From: Ophiosphaerella korrae
Taxonomy: Eukaryota > Ascomycota > Dothideomycetes > Pleosporales > Phaeosphaeriaceae
Length of the DNA: 61,081 bases
Assembly (NCBI GenBank): GCA_028456385.1
Contig: JALNQF010000247.1
Location: forward strand, 1 to 61,081
Direction of reading: 5' to 3'
Of the stretch, positions 34,223-45,652 are shown piece by piece. Both the position numbers and the translations under genes were made by a program. Position 1 is the stretch's first letter; each line of letters starts with the position of its first letter. The notes under the pieces were generated by a model. It saw nothing but the letters and a program-made list of their open reading frames with translations. It had not been told where the DNA came from and made no database searches.

Positions 34223-35653
34223 TTATACCTCTAGGCATGATTCAGTTGAAGCATCGCGTGGGCCCAAAATGGGGCACTTAAAGCGGGATCCAGTGCGGGA
34301 ACCAAAATGGGGCCTGTGGCGGGCTAGGGAACCCATGATTGACACACCCAAAAACGTGCATTCTTGCATGAAGGACCTTTTGCTGCATTCAGTGGATTCC
34401 AAGAAGTTCCCTAGTTAGGCAACTTTGGTGCGCTAGGAACTGTTATCCAAACACTGACGATTCGGTGCCGTAAATTCGCGGTCGGAGTGGCTGGAGAAGA
34501 GGCGGGTTCTGGGAGACCGGTTCCGGTGGTAGATGCGATTTCGATCCGTCGTGTTCACAGAAGAGGCAGAATTCTGCTGAGCTGATGTGGTTGATGCTCC
34601 CAGCCGAGGTAAATATCGCCGACACCAACATCTTGAAGTTTCGGCGCGCAAAGTCTCCTCAGCACAATATCGACGTTGAAGGATTGGAAGCATGAAGTAA
34701 AAGGCGTTGAAGAACATGTTACTATTTTTTGTTTTTTTGTGAAGCATCGACGTTTGCATCGCCTTTTAACATTTGCCTTGTGGTTTCCAAAACCGGTGAC
34801 TGGGCCAATCACATCTCATATTTGAAGTACGAAGTCCCCACTACGGCTAGCTCTGCATGCAGCCCAGAAACGAAATTCTCCGGCGATTTGGCTCACATCG
34901 CTGACGTACCCCCAGTGTTAACTAGTGACCAGACATCCAACTCCACTTGCCAAGCCCCCTTTAAGAGAGCTCTCTCCTACTGGGAATGCTGTTGCTCATG
35001 GAGAGAGGCAGATACGCCCTTGATTATAGCAACCTGGGTAGGGCTTAACGGGGCCTATCTCCGTCGCTTGGTGCAAGAGCCAAACGCAATGCGGACATAC
35101 ATGGGGGGGCACATCAAGCGCGTTGGGGGGGAGGAGGATTGTTGATGGGGCGTGAAGGCGCGGGGAGGCATTGTGGCAGTGGTTGGTGTTGAGGATGTAG
35201 AGGCTGAAGAGGAGCTAGTTCTCAATGGGGTGGTGTGCAGGCGCTCGGGATCAGAAAAAGCTCGGCAGTAGCATCGCAACAAGACTCGATCAGATTACCA
35301 GGTAGCAGTTTAAAGAAGCGCCAACTACATCCCTATCTTGTCTACGTACCCGACTAATCGATACCTCCAAACAAAGCCCTCCAATCAGGGAGTTCGTCGA
35401 TCTTCGCTGACATATCCGGAGACAGACTGTATTATACTTGAAATTGATTCTGAAATTTATTTCGCTTACTAACTGCCCAAGGAGCCTTCGATGGCTGCGG
35501 TGTGATGCTATTTTCAGACCGACCGCGTCACTATGCCAAGTAGAAAAGCTGTTGAGCCGGCGGGGTAGCAACCTAACCTCTATCTCTCTGCTATCAAAGA
35601 GCTCCGTGAAGACGAAGCATTCTAGGTCTCATTTCTAGCCCATTGTTCTCCAC
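34223..35653. other. Intergenic, no supported gene
   Basis: Frames at 34433-34812, 34729-35145 and 35055-35282 overlap each other on both strands and lack family features. 34240-34340 repeats phrases such as AAAATGGGGC and GCGGGA that recur in the dispersed repeat, so it may be a further decayed part of that element. Confidence 0.45.
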
Positions 35654-37011
35654 ATGATGGCCGATTTCGATGCTGAGATTGACCAAGTTACTGCCGGCAT
35701 ATCTAAGGTCAAGCTCAGGCTTGGTCCAATCAGCGACTTCGGGCGAGCCTTTAAGAAGATCACACGATTCGTAGAGCATATTCGGGGGGTAAAAATCCCA
35801 CATGACGAGCTTTCCGTTACCAATACTCTCGCTGGACCATTCACTAGAGGAGGGATTCTCGTTCTTCTTCAGGAGCCGCGCCGCTACCATCCGTGGTCGC
35901 GCGGCGCAGCTGAGGTGATAGCGGACTGTAAAGCTCTCCAGTCACTGGATGAAGGTATTCGCCTCGGTTCCAAAGGGAACCTTACTCTGGAACAGCACGT
36001 GTCTCTTCTCGACGCACGACCGTTCCTTGTTAAGGCTGACAACGCTCATCTCGATTCCGATACGTGGGAAGGGCTTTATGATCTTGTATTTGCGGCTATT
36101 GAGGCTAAACAGCCCGATATCTTATTGTGCATGGGAAAGGTAGACATAATTTCTCCGCATGCTTCACGGAATATCTAGGCACTAAGCATTCGTAGGTTGC
36201 AGTCAACGCCCTCGATGCACGGCTGGGTTCGCTGCAGGCGAATGTTTGGAAATGCATCAAGATTATCCGTGCTGCTCATCCAAGCCACTCAGTCAATTAT
36301 CACGACGAAGACGTTCGATTGCGCCAGGACCTGCTGAAATCAATTTGTGAAGCATGCTACAGTTTGGATGGCAAATGGGACGATAACACATGGCAAGAGA
36401 GATACGCGGTGAACAAGCTTCACGTTCCATCCGTAATTTTAACTCCAAGTTCTTGGTCGGCAGACTTGACCGATGTCAAGCGCGTAATGAGATTTTTGGA
36501 TGTAGTGATGATGTTGTGCTTTAAGCCTAACTATCGCTTACCAACCGCAAGCCTAGGACCAGGGGCAAAGACTCACTTCCAATTGCAAGAATGGCAGCAC
36601 AACTGGCTCAGTTATTCGCGTAAATTCGAATCCGCAGACATCGGCTCCGAGAGACACTCGAGAACTGTTTTGATTCCAATCTTTGAGCAAATGAACCGAT
36701 ACGTGCGGAAAATCTCGTGGTTCCTGCCTACATACGCTATCAATTTGCACAGCGTTCAGGTTACCCTCCTAGGCCTTACACCTATGTTCGAGAATGCTTG
36801 CTTCACACTTGCAAGTGGGATGGAGTATTACATGGACACACAGCAGATCACCGAAGGATGTGGAGGAGAAGGAGATCATTCATTAGTTTGTCTGATGAAA
36901 AGAATGGACAGGATCACCACTCAGGCTTCGGGTCTCTGGGAAGATCGGTCCCAAATTGTGCGTCGAAATGTACGCTTTATTGGTTCGTCTAAAGTAATGC
37001 CAATGAAATAA
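35654..37011 (+). CDS. Conserved-looking hypothetical protein, two exons
   Basis: Exons 35654-36139 and 36196-37011 give 433 aa. The 56-nt intron has GTAGAC, a CACTAAG branch and TCGTAG, and leaves the frame in phase 0. Segments such as GGILVLLQEPRRYHPWSRGA, SLLDARPFL and AKQPDILLCMGK have the look of an alpha/beta enzyme core. A distant likeness to uracil-DNA glycosylase-type folds came to mind, but I see no diagnostic active-site motif and make no functional claim. The second exon is longer and contains several Trp and Cys residues. No signal peptide or membrane segment is visible. Confidence 0.6.
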
Positions 37012-37502
37012 GTTCTTGCGCCAGTGCCTGGCTGGCTCAGTCCATGGCTACTTACTGTGTTGATGTTAATCACCAGGCGCGTGTGAGAAAGTGGGAACTT
37101 CACGCCAAGGTGTTGGTTGGGTGCCCGCACGTGATCTCCGCGCACGTGACGCCTCCGAATTTCTGAAACCCCGTCTCCGAAAATGCCTGGCCAAATCGAA
37201 AGGAGCCCAGATCAGAGCCAGTCTATTTTTGTCATATCACAGAGTTGTGACAGTAATGAAGCCTCAACGTGTCTATCATCACCCCATTGAACGGAATCCC
37301 GGCACCGGGAAAGGATACAAGAATGTGGCTCGCTCTTTCACGCGCGTGTGACGGTCATCAACGTGGTGGGAGTTCAGAGTCTTGCCAGAGGCATGTATCA
37401 ATAAGAATGAATGCTTAAAAGTGGTGACTATGAGGGACATTTGCATAGATAGGTGTACTTATCCTAATAATATGTAATCTCAAGAACCGATACCAACCAA
37501 CC
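37012..37502. other. Convergent intergenic region
   Basis: It lies between the 3' ends of the 433-aa gene and the BCS1-like gene. A stretch of about 60 bp at 37210-37275 resembles 53300-53370. No ORF of note. Confidence 0.45.
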
Positions 37503-39107
37503 CTAACCATCATTAAGCACCCAAGAATCTGCTCTCTTTAATTTCTTCTTTTCCTCTCGGACCGTCTCCATCCATGCATCCACATCGTTAATAGCTTGCC
37601 GAGGTGATTGCTTGTTGGCCAACAAAAGTGACATGATTTCGGCCGGGCTGAACTCTAGCTTTGGTACCTTCGCAGCAAACTCTTTCGCCAGCTCAAGTAT
37701 CTCATCATCTTCGACAATATTCTTGTCGGTGTCGTCGCCATCAGGACTATCCTCCGGTCCAAGGCCGTCAACTCTCTTCAAGCCGCTGCCTTCAACACAC
37801 TTCCCTAGCTTAGGGTCGTACATAAAGCAGAAAAGCTGAGCCACCATGTCCTCATCGGCGAGCTGAAACTCGATCTTCATATCCGCGCGGCCGGGACGTA
37901 AAAGCGCACCGTCGAGGCGCTCGATGTGATTGGTTGTCATGATTAACACTCGGCCTTCCGGCGATCCTACACCATCAAGGACATTGAGGAGGGTTGACAG
38001 AGACACTGTTGCCTCAGCAGATTTGGGGGACGGATGAGAGCCATTCTGACCGAGATTCATGTTGGCTTCGGAACGTTTCGAGCTAACGGCGTCAATGTCT
38101 TCTAAAAGAAGAACACAACGCCTTGGGAGCTCAGCGAATAGAGTCTTTATCTTGTTGTCGTTGAGGCTAGAAATATTTAGGATATAGATGTCTAAATCGA
38201 ACTGCCCTGCAATAGAAAAGCTGAAGCTCGACTTCCCAGTTCCAGGTGGTCCATACAACAAATAGCCCCGTTGGTAGGGAATGGCGCGTTCGGAGTACCA
38301 TCCCCAAGTTGTTGGGTTAAGGAAGTCTGAGACGTCATTTACTAGCACCTCTTTCACTGTTTTGTTAAGGACCACAGTAGATATCTGTCTCTTACTCCTT
38401 GGCTTTGACAGTTTCCACCTGTCCCCTTCGTGCTCAAAGACAGAAGTTTTATTCTGAACAAGCCCTAAGTAGTGGCAGCGGCATTCGTTAAGAAACTCCC
38501 TCAGCACACTTGGGCGGCGGCTGAAACATGAGATAGAGACTTCTTCCCGGGAAAATCCGAATTGTCCTGGTGTTTGGATGCGTTGAAAGACGAATAAATG
38601 GTGCTTGTGCCAGAAGTAAAAGCGTCCATTCCAAGGGGCGTAGTGTAGAGGCTTCTTGTTAGTGCCATCTATATTGGCGTACGATTTAGATCCGTTCCAT
38701 CGCCCTGAGGATTGTAGATCAATGCTAGCGAGGGAAGAGCGAGCCGATTGCGCGAATGGCTGAGAGGACACCCAGGAAATAAGCATGTCGTATGCTTCAT
38801 CGGCACAACCAACATGGACTTTTGAAGCTGTAGTCTGTTAGAACGCTTTAGTATGATATGCAGAGGGACACTAACTAAAATGGGTGTCAAGCCATCCCGC
38901 GAAGTATTCAGCGACATATCTGCCAATGAAGACAAACATCCCACATGCGCACAGCAGCCGAGCGTAGACGTTCAAGTCGCCATTTAGAAGCGGTAGGACA
39001 GCTGTAAGCACGCGAGTAGAACCGGGGAAGATGAAGTCCAGGAGGGAGATCTGTTCAGACAGAACTGGTTCGATTGGGAGAGAGCTGGCATTGTCGAATG
39101 AGGCCAT
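37503..39107 (-). CDS. BCS1-like AAA ATPase
   Basis: Exons 39107-38876 and 38827-37503 give 518 aa. The 48-nt intron starts GTTAGT and ends TTCTAACAGACTACAG; only the second CAG keeps the frame. A membrane segment lies near residues 47-68 (YARLLCACGMFVFIGRY), followed by the BCS1 N-terminal domain (DEAYDMLISWVSSQPF). The AAA module is complete: Walker A GPPGTGKSS (Lys276), Walker B LLLEDID (317-323), sensor-1 Asn377 in TTNHIERLD, and arginines in LLRPGRADM. An acidic insert follows (DSPDGDDTDKNIVEDDE), then the LEFSPAEIMSLLLANKQSP C-terminus. Mitochondrial BCS1 translocates the Rieske protein; filamentous fungi carry many diverged paralogs of unknown function, and this looks like one of those. 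Two broken paralogs lie at 45653-46804. Confidence 0.93.
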
Positions 39108-39808
39108 GGCAGTATTCGAGAGTGAGATCTGTGAACATGAGCATCTCTTAAAGAAGGGATGGGACATTGTAACGGACAGTAATGCTAACCTTCTTCAGGA
39201 GGCGTAACAGAAAGGTAATGCTTTGTAGGATAGATGCGTAAATAGAGGAGTGATTTGAATGAGCGAGGTTGAAGAACTGGCCATAATTATCGACAGTGAT
39301 TGCGAACCTTTATACCTATCATTCTACACCCCTCACCCCCCTGGTAAACTGTCGAGCATACAGGAGCAACAACGATATTCCTCTTTTCATTGCGGAGATG
39401 CGTGCTAGTATGAGGGGCTTGCAGGCGGAATTACTTTTCGCGTCGATTTAGGCTTAGAGATTGAACGAACTGCATCAGACTGTTCTTGCACCATTCCCTT
39501 CTTGAGAAGGCATATTAGCGAGCGCTTCTACCTGTAACCAACTCGCATCAATTGGGTTCTCCTGCAAGCCTTTTGCATGCAGAACGCTAGTTCCGCCTGC
39601 TAGTAAGATGCTGGTTGGAATGCTGTGGATCAGAGAGGCGTTTTCTAGTGGCTGAGGCTCGCCCACCTCTTGAAGTTCTCGGTTACATGGGTTACGTCGA
39701 AAATTTCAGCCCCGCCTCTCTAAGCCGTCCCTTGAACATTTCCCCGCCCGCTCATGTCTTCATTCTATTTTCCCCACCGAACTCTGCTACCACTCAATAT
39801 CCAGCACG
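39108..39808. promoter_or_regulatory. Shared intergenic region between divergent genes
   Basis: The BCS1-like gene (minus) and the 368-aa gene (plus) start 701 bp apart, head to head, so their promoters lie here. No particular factor site stands out. Short frames at 39475-39666 and 39615-39872 are not convincing genes. Confidence 0.4.
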
Positions 39809-41061
39809 ATGTCTGCGACCGAACAATTATTCCAAGACCTCGATGCCATCAGCGAACGTTTGTGGGACATAAGTCTCGAAAATTCTGCCTTTGAATCCCT
39901 GAAGAAGAAAGTCTCGACGTTGTCGGCACAGATTGCGGTTCACTATGCCTTAGACAACACGGCATTGCTGCTGGAAAAGGAGGGTTCTTTGCCTTTGTCA
40001 ATTCAGAGCCGACTGGGCAAGTTTATTGAGGCACTCTACGGAACTTCCGAGAATCCAAGCTTGACAAACAAATCACGATGGAACGAACTACGATTATTAG
40101 ACTGCGAATCATGTCTGTTCGTTGCAGAATCTTACACCCCCTTAGACATCTCCAAAATGCATCGCGTCGAATTCGAATATCTTATAGCGCATGTTCTGAA
40201 GTACCTTGAAGTTAGAAAACTTCCGGAACGATGGATGTTTCGTCGGGAGATTCAAGTTGCACTGGCAGAAAAAGCTGAGCTTGAGAATATAGCAGAGTTT
40301 AAAAGGAGTGAGCTCTCATCGCCCCATTCCAAGTAAAGACGCACTGACTTAAGTAGAATACCATACTCTTGAATTTACGCAGAGCGAGCGGACCCGAAAA
40401 CGTCCTCGTTTAGGTATGTAAGACCGTGGGGTTGTGCGGTAGATGCTAATACCTTGCAGATGTTCAAGCAGTAGATACGGCCATCGGCTCAGTTTCTCGA
40501 CATGAGAGTACAGATCGCGATCCTTCCGTTCCAATCCAGCAGCCACCCCCTAATGAACCAACTTCTTCGACGAGTAACAAGGAGAATGATTCCCAACCTA
40601 GGAGTCGTAATGATGAACAAACAGGAGTTCTTCTAACAACCATGAATGAGGCAACGGGTGTGACGGATGACGGAGCTCCTCCTAACGGACCAGAGAATAC
40701 GTTGGTTGAAGCGCCATTACATTCTACAGATTCCCACCAACATGTAGATGCAATACCATCAGGGAGGCGTAAGTGAGAAGAAACTTCATACTAAGTAACT
40801 GAAGACTAACGATCCGCAGAAATTGAATACAGATATTCAGAAGCACCGATTGTCCTAATTCCCCACCTAGGCGAACCGTTTACCTCCGCTATGCAGACTG
40901 GCAACCAGTGGAAATGGGAACGCGAACTGGGAGGATCTACAACAGACTGCCTGAACGTCTTAAGCCCCAAGAATCGAAATCAAGATATCTCAATCACCCT
41001 TATGGTAGGCTTTGAGGCGGGGATGCAATTGGTTCGACAATTCCAGTTACTACCTAGGTGA
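39809..41061 (+). CDS. Hypothetical nuclear-looking protein, four exons
   Basis: Exons 39809-40307, 40357-40413, 40460-40768 and 40820-41061 give 368 aa. The introns are 49, 46 and 51 nt, with donors GTGAGC, GTATGT and GTAAGT, and branch sites CTGAC, CTAAT and CTAAC. The first exon encodes a helical domain of about 165 residues rich in Leu and Glu. Exon 2 carries a basic cluster (RTRKRPRL), a likely nuclear localisation signal. Exon 3 is disordered (Ser/Asn/Pro-rich). Exon 4 has a compact end with GEPFTSAMQTGNQWKWERELGG. I do not recognise the family. The 3' end overlaps the opposite-strand 88-aa gene by 8 bp. Confidence 0.65.
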
Positions 41062-41374
41062 ACTTGATAGTAGCACCTACGACGCGAACCTTGTACCCGG
41101 CAGGAACGTCGTGTGAACTATAGTTAGCCTCGTCTTCGTATTCCCAGTATGCTGGAGAGCCCATGTCTTTTGTTGGATCGTATATCTGGATCAATTTGCC
41201 CTTGCCCGTTATAGTTCTAGCATAATCCACTACTTCAAAGAGCATCCCTCCTATGTATTCCTCTTCTCCTTTCAGAGCCTTGGCTCCAGTCTAAAATCAT
41301 TAGTTAGCTTCATTGTAGATGAAACTATCTAGACATCTCCATACCTCTGTAGGCATGACCAGTTCGACTGGCAT
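41054..41374 (-). CDS. Small hypothetical protein, 88 aa, two exons
   Basis: Exons 41374-41345 and 41290-41054, joined in phase 0 across a 54-nt intron (GTATGG, GCTAACTAAT, TTTTAG). The protein is soluble and acidic with a Gly-Lys-Gly turn (TITGKGKLIQIYDP) and several Tyr/Trp residues (SPAYWEYEDEANY). A TATA-like CATAAATA lies about 60 bp upstream of the ATG. No family recognised. The first ATG is uncertain, since an in-frame stretch upstream (HRRAGTGLESVPIHSDR) is also open for a short distance. Confidence 0.5.
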
Positions 41375-43131
41375 TCGATCAGAGTGAATAGGGACACTCT
41401 CCAGTCCAGTACCCGCACGGCGATGTCGGAATATTTATGCAGGCTTCAACCGCCTACTGGAAGCGGATATGGGGTCCCGAGATAGAGGTGTTCGGCTCAG
41501 GGTGTACGGGTGAGGGCGCGGCGGGTTGAAGAGGAATGAAGCGGGTGCGCTGAGGACTCGAGGGTCGATAGACGGACGAAGGCTATAAATCGCAGAGATA
41601 GGTTAGCCTCCTCATACAAAGTGTTAGGGTAGCTGGTTCACTCGCCTGATGGCTAGAAAGTCCGTGGGCTGCAGCTAGCGTTGTGAAAAAGATGGATGAG
41701 AGCCTATATATACCTCAAGCTGCCCAAATGTCGGTGCCCAACAGAAGCTACCGGTAAGTGAGGTCCAAGTCGTTCGAGAAAGCTGGCAGATTTTCGCTAC
41801 CCCACCACACCCTTCTGTCATAAGCTATGTATCACATGGGTGGCAGAACAGATGTATTGTAATTTTGCGCTTCATATGGGGCGTTACCTTGATCTTCTGA
41901 CAAGTGGCACAGTTTTGTTTGCTGAGGATGAGATCGAATAAATTCACTTCAGTGAAGGCGCCCACACAAACAGCAGCCTGGTGTCACCGCCTTTATCTGG
42001 GAGCTAACAAAAGGTCCCTCGGTTGACACCGCACAGTATGCTTATTATAGAAACAGTCAGCAAAACCAAGCCACGCGACACTACTAACAGAGCAACCATC
42101 TGCCTAAACAAGTACGAGTGTTTGAGAGGACCCTACGATATACACATAGCCGCGTGAGATAAGTCGCATCGTGAACAGTGATCGTCGCAATGATTCGGCA
42201 TGAGGCTAATGAACGCTGCAGTGCTTAACCGCCAAAATGCTACGCCCGTGGCCACGAAGCCCTATCGTAAAGATATCTCTGATGGATACAGAAGGGTTGA
42301 ATAGCTGCAGGCCCATGAAAAACTTTATCAACGCGTCGGCCGCATCACAACCACGGCGAGAGTGTAGGACCGAGAAAGCGATAGAATACCAGTTGAGACA
42401 ACTATGCTGAAAAGATGGCCTCAGGGTAAGGCTGAAGACTTCGGCAGCGGTGGGAAAACGGACGGTGTTAATCTGACTGGGCAGGGGCTGTCAAGCGGGG
42501 TTTTCGATCCTTCCCTGCCGACCGAGGTCCTCAGTCCCCGCCTGATAATGAAAACTTCAGATGCACATTGGAGGCGGCAACGAGGGGCGTTTACATGGAT
42601 TGGTGTGGATATGACGTAGCTAGGAGCTAGGAGGTTAAAGCCCCGCGCTCCTCTGTACCTGTATTGCGCGAATTAGCAGGTCGTGTCCAGCTCTGGCTGG
42701 ATGGTAAGTGACTCCATGCACGGATATAGCGCCTTCGTTGCTGCATTGGATTAACGTGATTGGCCAGTCCGGCGGCAAAGCTTGACAAAAATAGTTGCAT
42801 AAGGAAGCCTAATCAATCAACAGAACACCCATTCTCGCTTCATGGCTCTCGGCGCATATGTTCCAACATCAGATTTACCCCGCCCGGAGTGGACTTTCTG
42901 CAGGGTACAAATACGGAACGGGCGACGAAAGTACCACTGTGTTTATTTCAACTCGCCACGGCTTCACTCATCGCATCAACTTGACTACAGCCTTGAACAT
43001 AGACCTCTCACTGCTCCCAATTAGGTCAATACGACAGGCAAGTTCGAACCTATATAATTCGGCTTGTACTAATCCAATTGTTGCAGCCATTAAAATCAGA
43101 ACAAACCTAACCCTTCCGCCGTCTTGAAAAT
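41375..43131. other. Long intergenic region
   Basis: No supported gene. A frame at 42404-42619 and small ones at 42760-43127 have no recognisable content. It contains one copy of an 80-90 bp dispersed repeat (42758-42844). Confidence 0.5.
42758..42844 (+). repeat. Dispersed 80-90 bp repeat, copy 1
   Basis: It shares GATTGGCCAGYCCGGCGGCA, GACAAAAATAGT, GCATAAGGAAGCC and AATCAATCAACA with 45259-45339. A shorter third copy is at 50727-50764. Confidence 0.8.
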
Positions 43132-43329
43132 ATGAGCGACAAAGACGAACAGCAGGCAAAGGTCGGCTTCGCCATCACTCCTGGAAACCGTACCAACGTC
43201 GGCCTCGTCATTAGCTCCGGCAGCATTGCAAAAAAGAGAAGGGAAAAGGATGGTGACAGCGAAAAGAAGGATGGCGATAGCGAAAAGAAGGATGGCGATG
43301 GCGAAAAGAAAGATGGCGACAAGGAATAG
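43132..43329 (+). CDS. Small charged repeat protein, 65 aa
   Basis: The first half (KVGFAITPGNRTNVGLVISS) is uncharged and may form strands. The second half consists of about four heptads of the type E-K-K-D-G-D-S, encoded by 21-bp tandem repeats at 43246-43322. The protein ends right after the array. ATG context (GAAAATATGAG) is acceptable, and a polypyrimidine/CAG acceptor-like site lies about 45 bp upstream, so a 5' exon may exist. Such Lys/Asp/Gly heptads are disordered and hydrophilic. No family recognised. It converges on the kinase-like gene, with 76 bp between the stops. Confidence 0.45.
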   Translation: MSDKDEQQAKVGFAITPGNRTNVGLVISSGSIAKKRREKDGDSEKKDGDSEKKDGDGEKKDGDKE

Positions 43330-43405
43330 TAGTTGATCCGAGACGAAATGGCAGCGCCAATTAGACGTTGAGTTATACAACATCAAACTGTCATTCCTGA
43401 ACGCC

Positions 43406-44962
43406 TTAAACTTTAAAAACCCTTCGCAGATCCGCATCATACTGCTTCTTTTGCGCCACCTTCGCTTCGAGAATCTTTGGGTCTTGAGACCAATACTTGG
43501 AGATGGCATTGCCAGTCTCTTTGGTTATCTTGTCACCGAAATGTCTACTGCGAATATGAGTGGGAAAGATGGTATACATAGCGTTGACAGACTCGAGACA
43601 CCTAAAATACCAATACGCTCCTTTGTGCCAACCTGCCTTTGACACATCCGCGAGTGACAATCCATTTAGGAGGCTAGCTGGTTGTCTTGCCTCTTCTTCC
43701 CTGAGTATGGATACATACCTCCCCTGCATGTTTTCGTACCTTTCCAGATCATCGCCTTCAATCTCATCGACACCTAACCCTGTCAACCAGTATGGGGGCC
43801 CCTGCATTTGAACTGGTAGGGAGCATATCCATTCTAAGTCAATAAGGCCTTTGACGTTCCATTCATCATCGACTAGAAAGTTGCTTTGATTTATGTCGGT
43901 AAGCTGAAGAACGAATGGCCCGTCCCGGAGATTTCGATCAAGGTATTGGTGGGCAATAGCGCGCATCAGCACACTCATCGTCATTTGATTAACACCATCA
44001 TACTCGTCATCCACCGCATTAGGTTGTTCGCGAAAACGATTGTCGTGATAGGTAAGCATATCTGTAATGTATGGCTCAACTGATGTGTAGGTGGTGTGCT
44101 GATCTATCGCTCGTGACGCGCCATCTCTCTCTAGGAGAGCAATGATTAAGGGGAGAGGCCGATTAGTGAGAGTGATTGTTCCGTCGTTGTAGAAGCTGTA
44201 CGATCCTACCCGAGGCTGAGGTAGGCGAGCTAGGCAAAGTACGACTTGCGCTAGCCCTCTAAGGAAATTATTCATCCGTTGCTGGTCTCCCATATGGAGC
44301 CTGAAGGAGTTTGACAGCATCGACCCGCACTCGAGGTATTCAAGAAGTATATATCCGGAGGGGAGGCTGTGTGTGTTTGGGTGACGCGTATACTGAGAGC
44401 GTATAGGAAGGCGGAGGAAGGCGGAGAGAGTCCGAGCAGCCCAATTTGCAGCGCGGACCAAAATCGACCGATGTGAGACGTGTGTGTACTACGCAAGTCA
44501 GCCAGTACTTAAAGGTAATGAAAGAACACTAAAGCATACAGCAGATGAATCGGGGAACTTAAAGCCCCAGAGGTGAGGGATATGAATGTCTCGGCAATTG
44601 CGTTGCATGAAGACATAAGTTGCAACCTCACATCTCATCTTCTCTGATATGCTGCCAGGGTATTCACGCTCGGCAAGCGATTGGGGAAGAGGGCAGCGCA
44701 GAAGGACCTTTCTGCTTGCGGTCCCATTGAGAATCTCAACCGGAATACAGACATTGAAGCCTCCCGTAATCCACTGATCCGGCTGCGACACTACACAACT
44801 TTCTCCCTTCATCAGAAGAAGGTGATGAGAAACGATGGCTTTGATGTCGGCCGTGTGGCCAGCAAGGCGCAAAATAAAGTCGTTGTTCTGTTGCGTGATT
44901 TCAATTCGTCTTAATACGTTTAAATCGTCGGCGGCGGCCATCGAGTAAGTAATGAATGACAT
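43406..44962 (-). CDS. APH-like (aminoglycoside phosphotransferase fold) kinase
   Basis: Exons 44962-44540 and 44488-43406 give 501 aa, with a 51-nt intron (GTATGC, GGCTGAC, GCGTAG) in phase 0. The catalytic loop is LQLTDINQSNFLVD: Asp339 and Asn344 are in place, while the usual His before the Asp is Thr. This substitution is common in the large fungal APH/choline-kinase-like family. It is followed by GLIDLEW, in which Asp358 is the metal-binding Asp of the DFG position. The N-lobe (about 1-150) is diverged and includes the CEVATYVFMQ helix. Substrates of these proteins are mostly unknown. No signal peptide. Confidence 0.85.
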
Positions 44963-45652
44963 GTTGAATATGGACGGACGGTGAGGAAAAGAAGAGGATA
45001 CGAGCCGGGGTTCAGGCTTGTTGAGAGTGAAGATGAGAGAGGTTGTGGGGAAGGAGAAGGCAGGAACGCGATGAAGTGCCGAATGCGGGCGCAGACGATG
45101 AGCGCGGATAACGTATTTAGGAGGGTCGGAGAAGAGGATAGGCGCGGCGTGTCGGTACTCCTTGTCAGCTGAGAATCGGATGAAGATTCGGAATGGATTT
45201 ACTTCAAGCCGTAGTAGCCTGTTACCTCCGTTTTAGCCTCAGCAGGGCACCGCGAGTTGATTGGCCAGCCCGGCGGCAAAGCCCGACAAAAATAGTGCAT
45301 AAGGAAGCCCAATCAATCAACACCCACTCCCACTTCATGTACAATTAAGGGGGATAAAAGGAAATACTGATGTGCTTCTACCGATCTCAATTTGCTATGA
45401 CAATAGAAACTTGAAGCTTGCATGGAAATGTATTTTGCCTTCAGTCCCTTTGCGCGGAGATGGTAGCGGCTTCGCCGTATGAGTCCGTAGGGACGTTTTG
45501 GCCATATATTCACATTGCCTAAGATATAGCCCGTTTGTGATTGATCGAACGTGCGTAAGGAAACGATATTCTTAAAAGGAATGTTCCGCATAGCAGTGGG
45601 CTGAATATCAGCCAGTTCGCCTGAAACAGATAAGAAAACCCCGCAAGTAGCA
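44963..45652. other. Intergenic, holds second copy of the 80-90 bp repeat
   Basis: A 92-codon minus frame at 45313-45591 is not convincing. 45556-45597 is the reverse complement (imperfect) of 46881-46922, showing that the inverted duplication around the BCS1 fragments extends beyond their stop codons. Confidence 0.5.
45259..45339 (+). repeat. Dispersed 80-90 bp repeat, copy 2
   Basis: Best match to 42758-42844, lacking a few bases. Confidence 0.8.

Noticed and set aside
34729..35282. Possible genes at 34.7-35.3 kb
   Set aside because: Opposing overlapping frames of similar length, no domain, no plausible introns.
35654..37011. Assignment as uracil-DNA glycosylase
   Set aside because: Only a vague resemblance of strand patterns; no active-site motif of that family could be identified.
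43096..43509. Membrane-like minus-strand ORF with repeated LFAIAI segments
   Set aside because: It is the antisense shadow of the 21-bp heptad repeats and overlaps the end of the APH-like gene.
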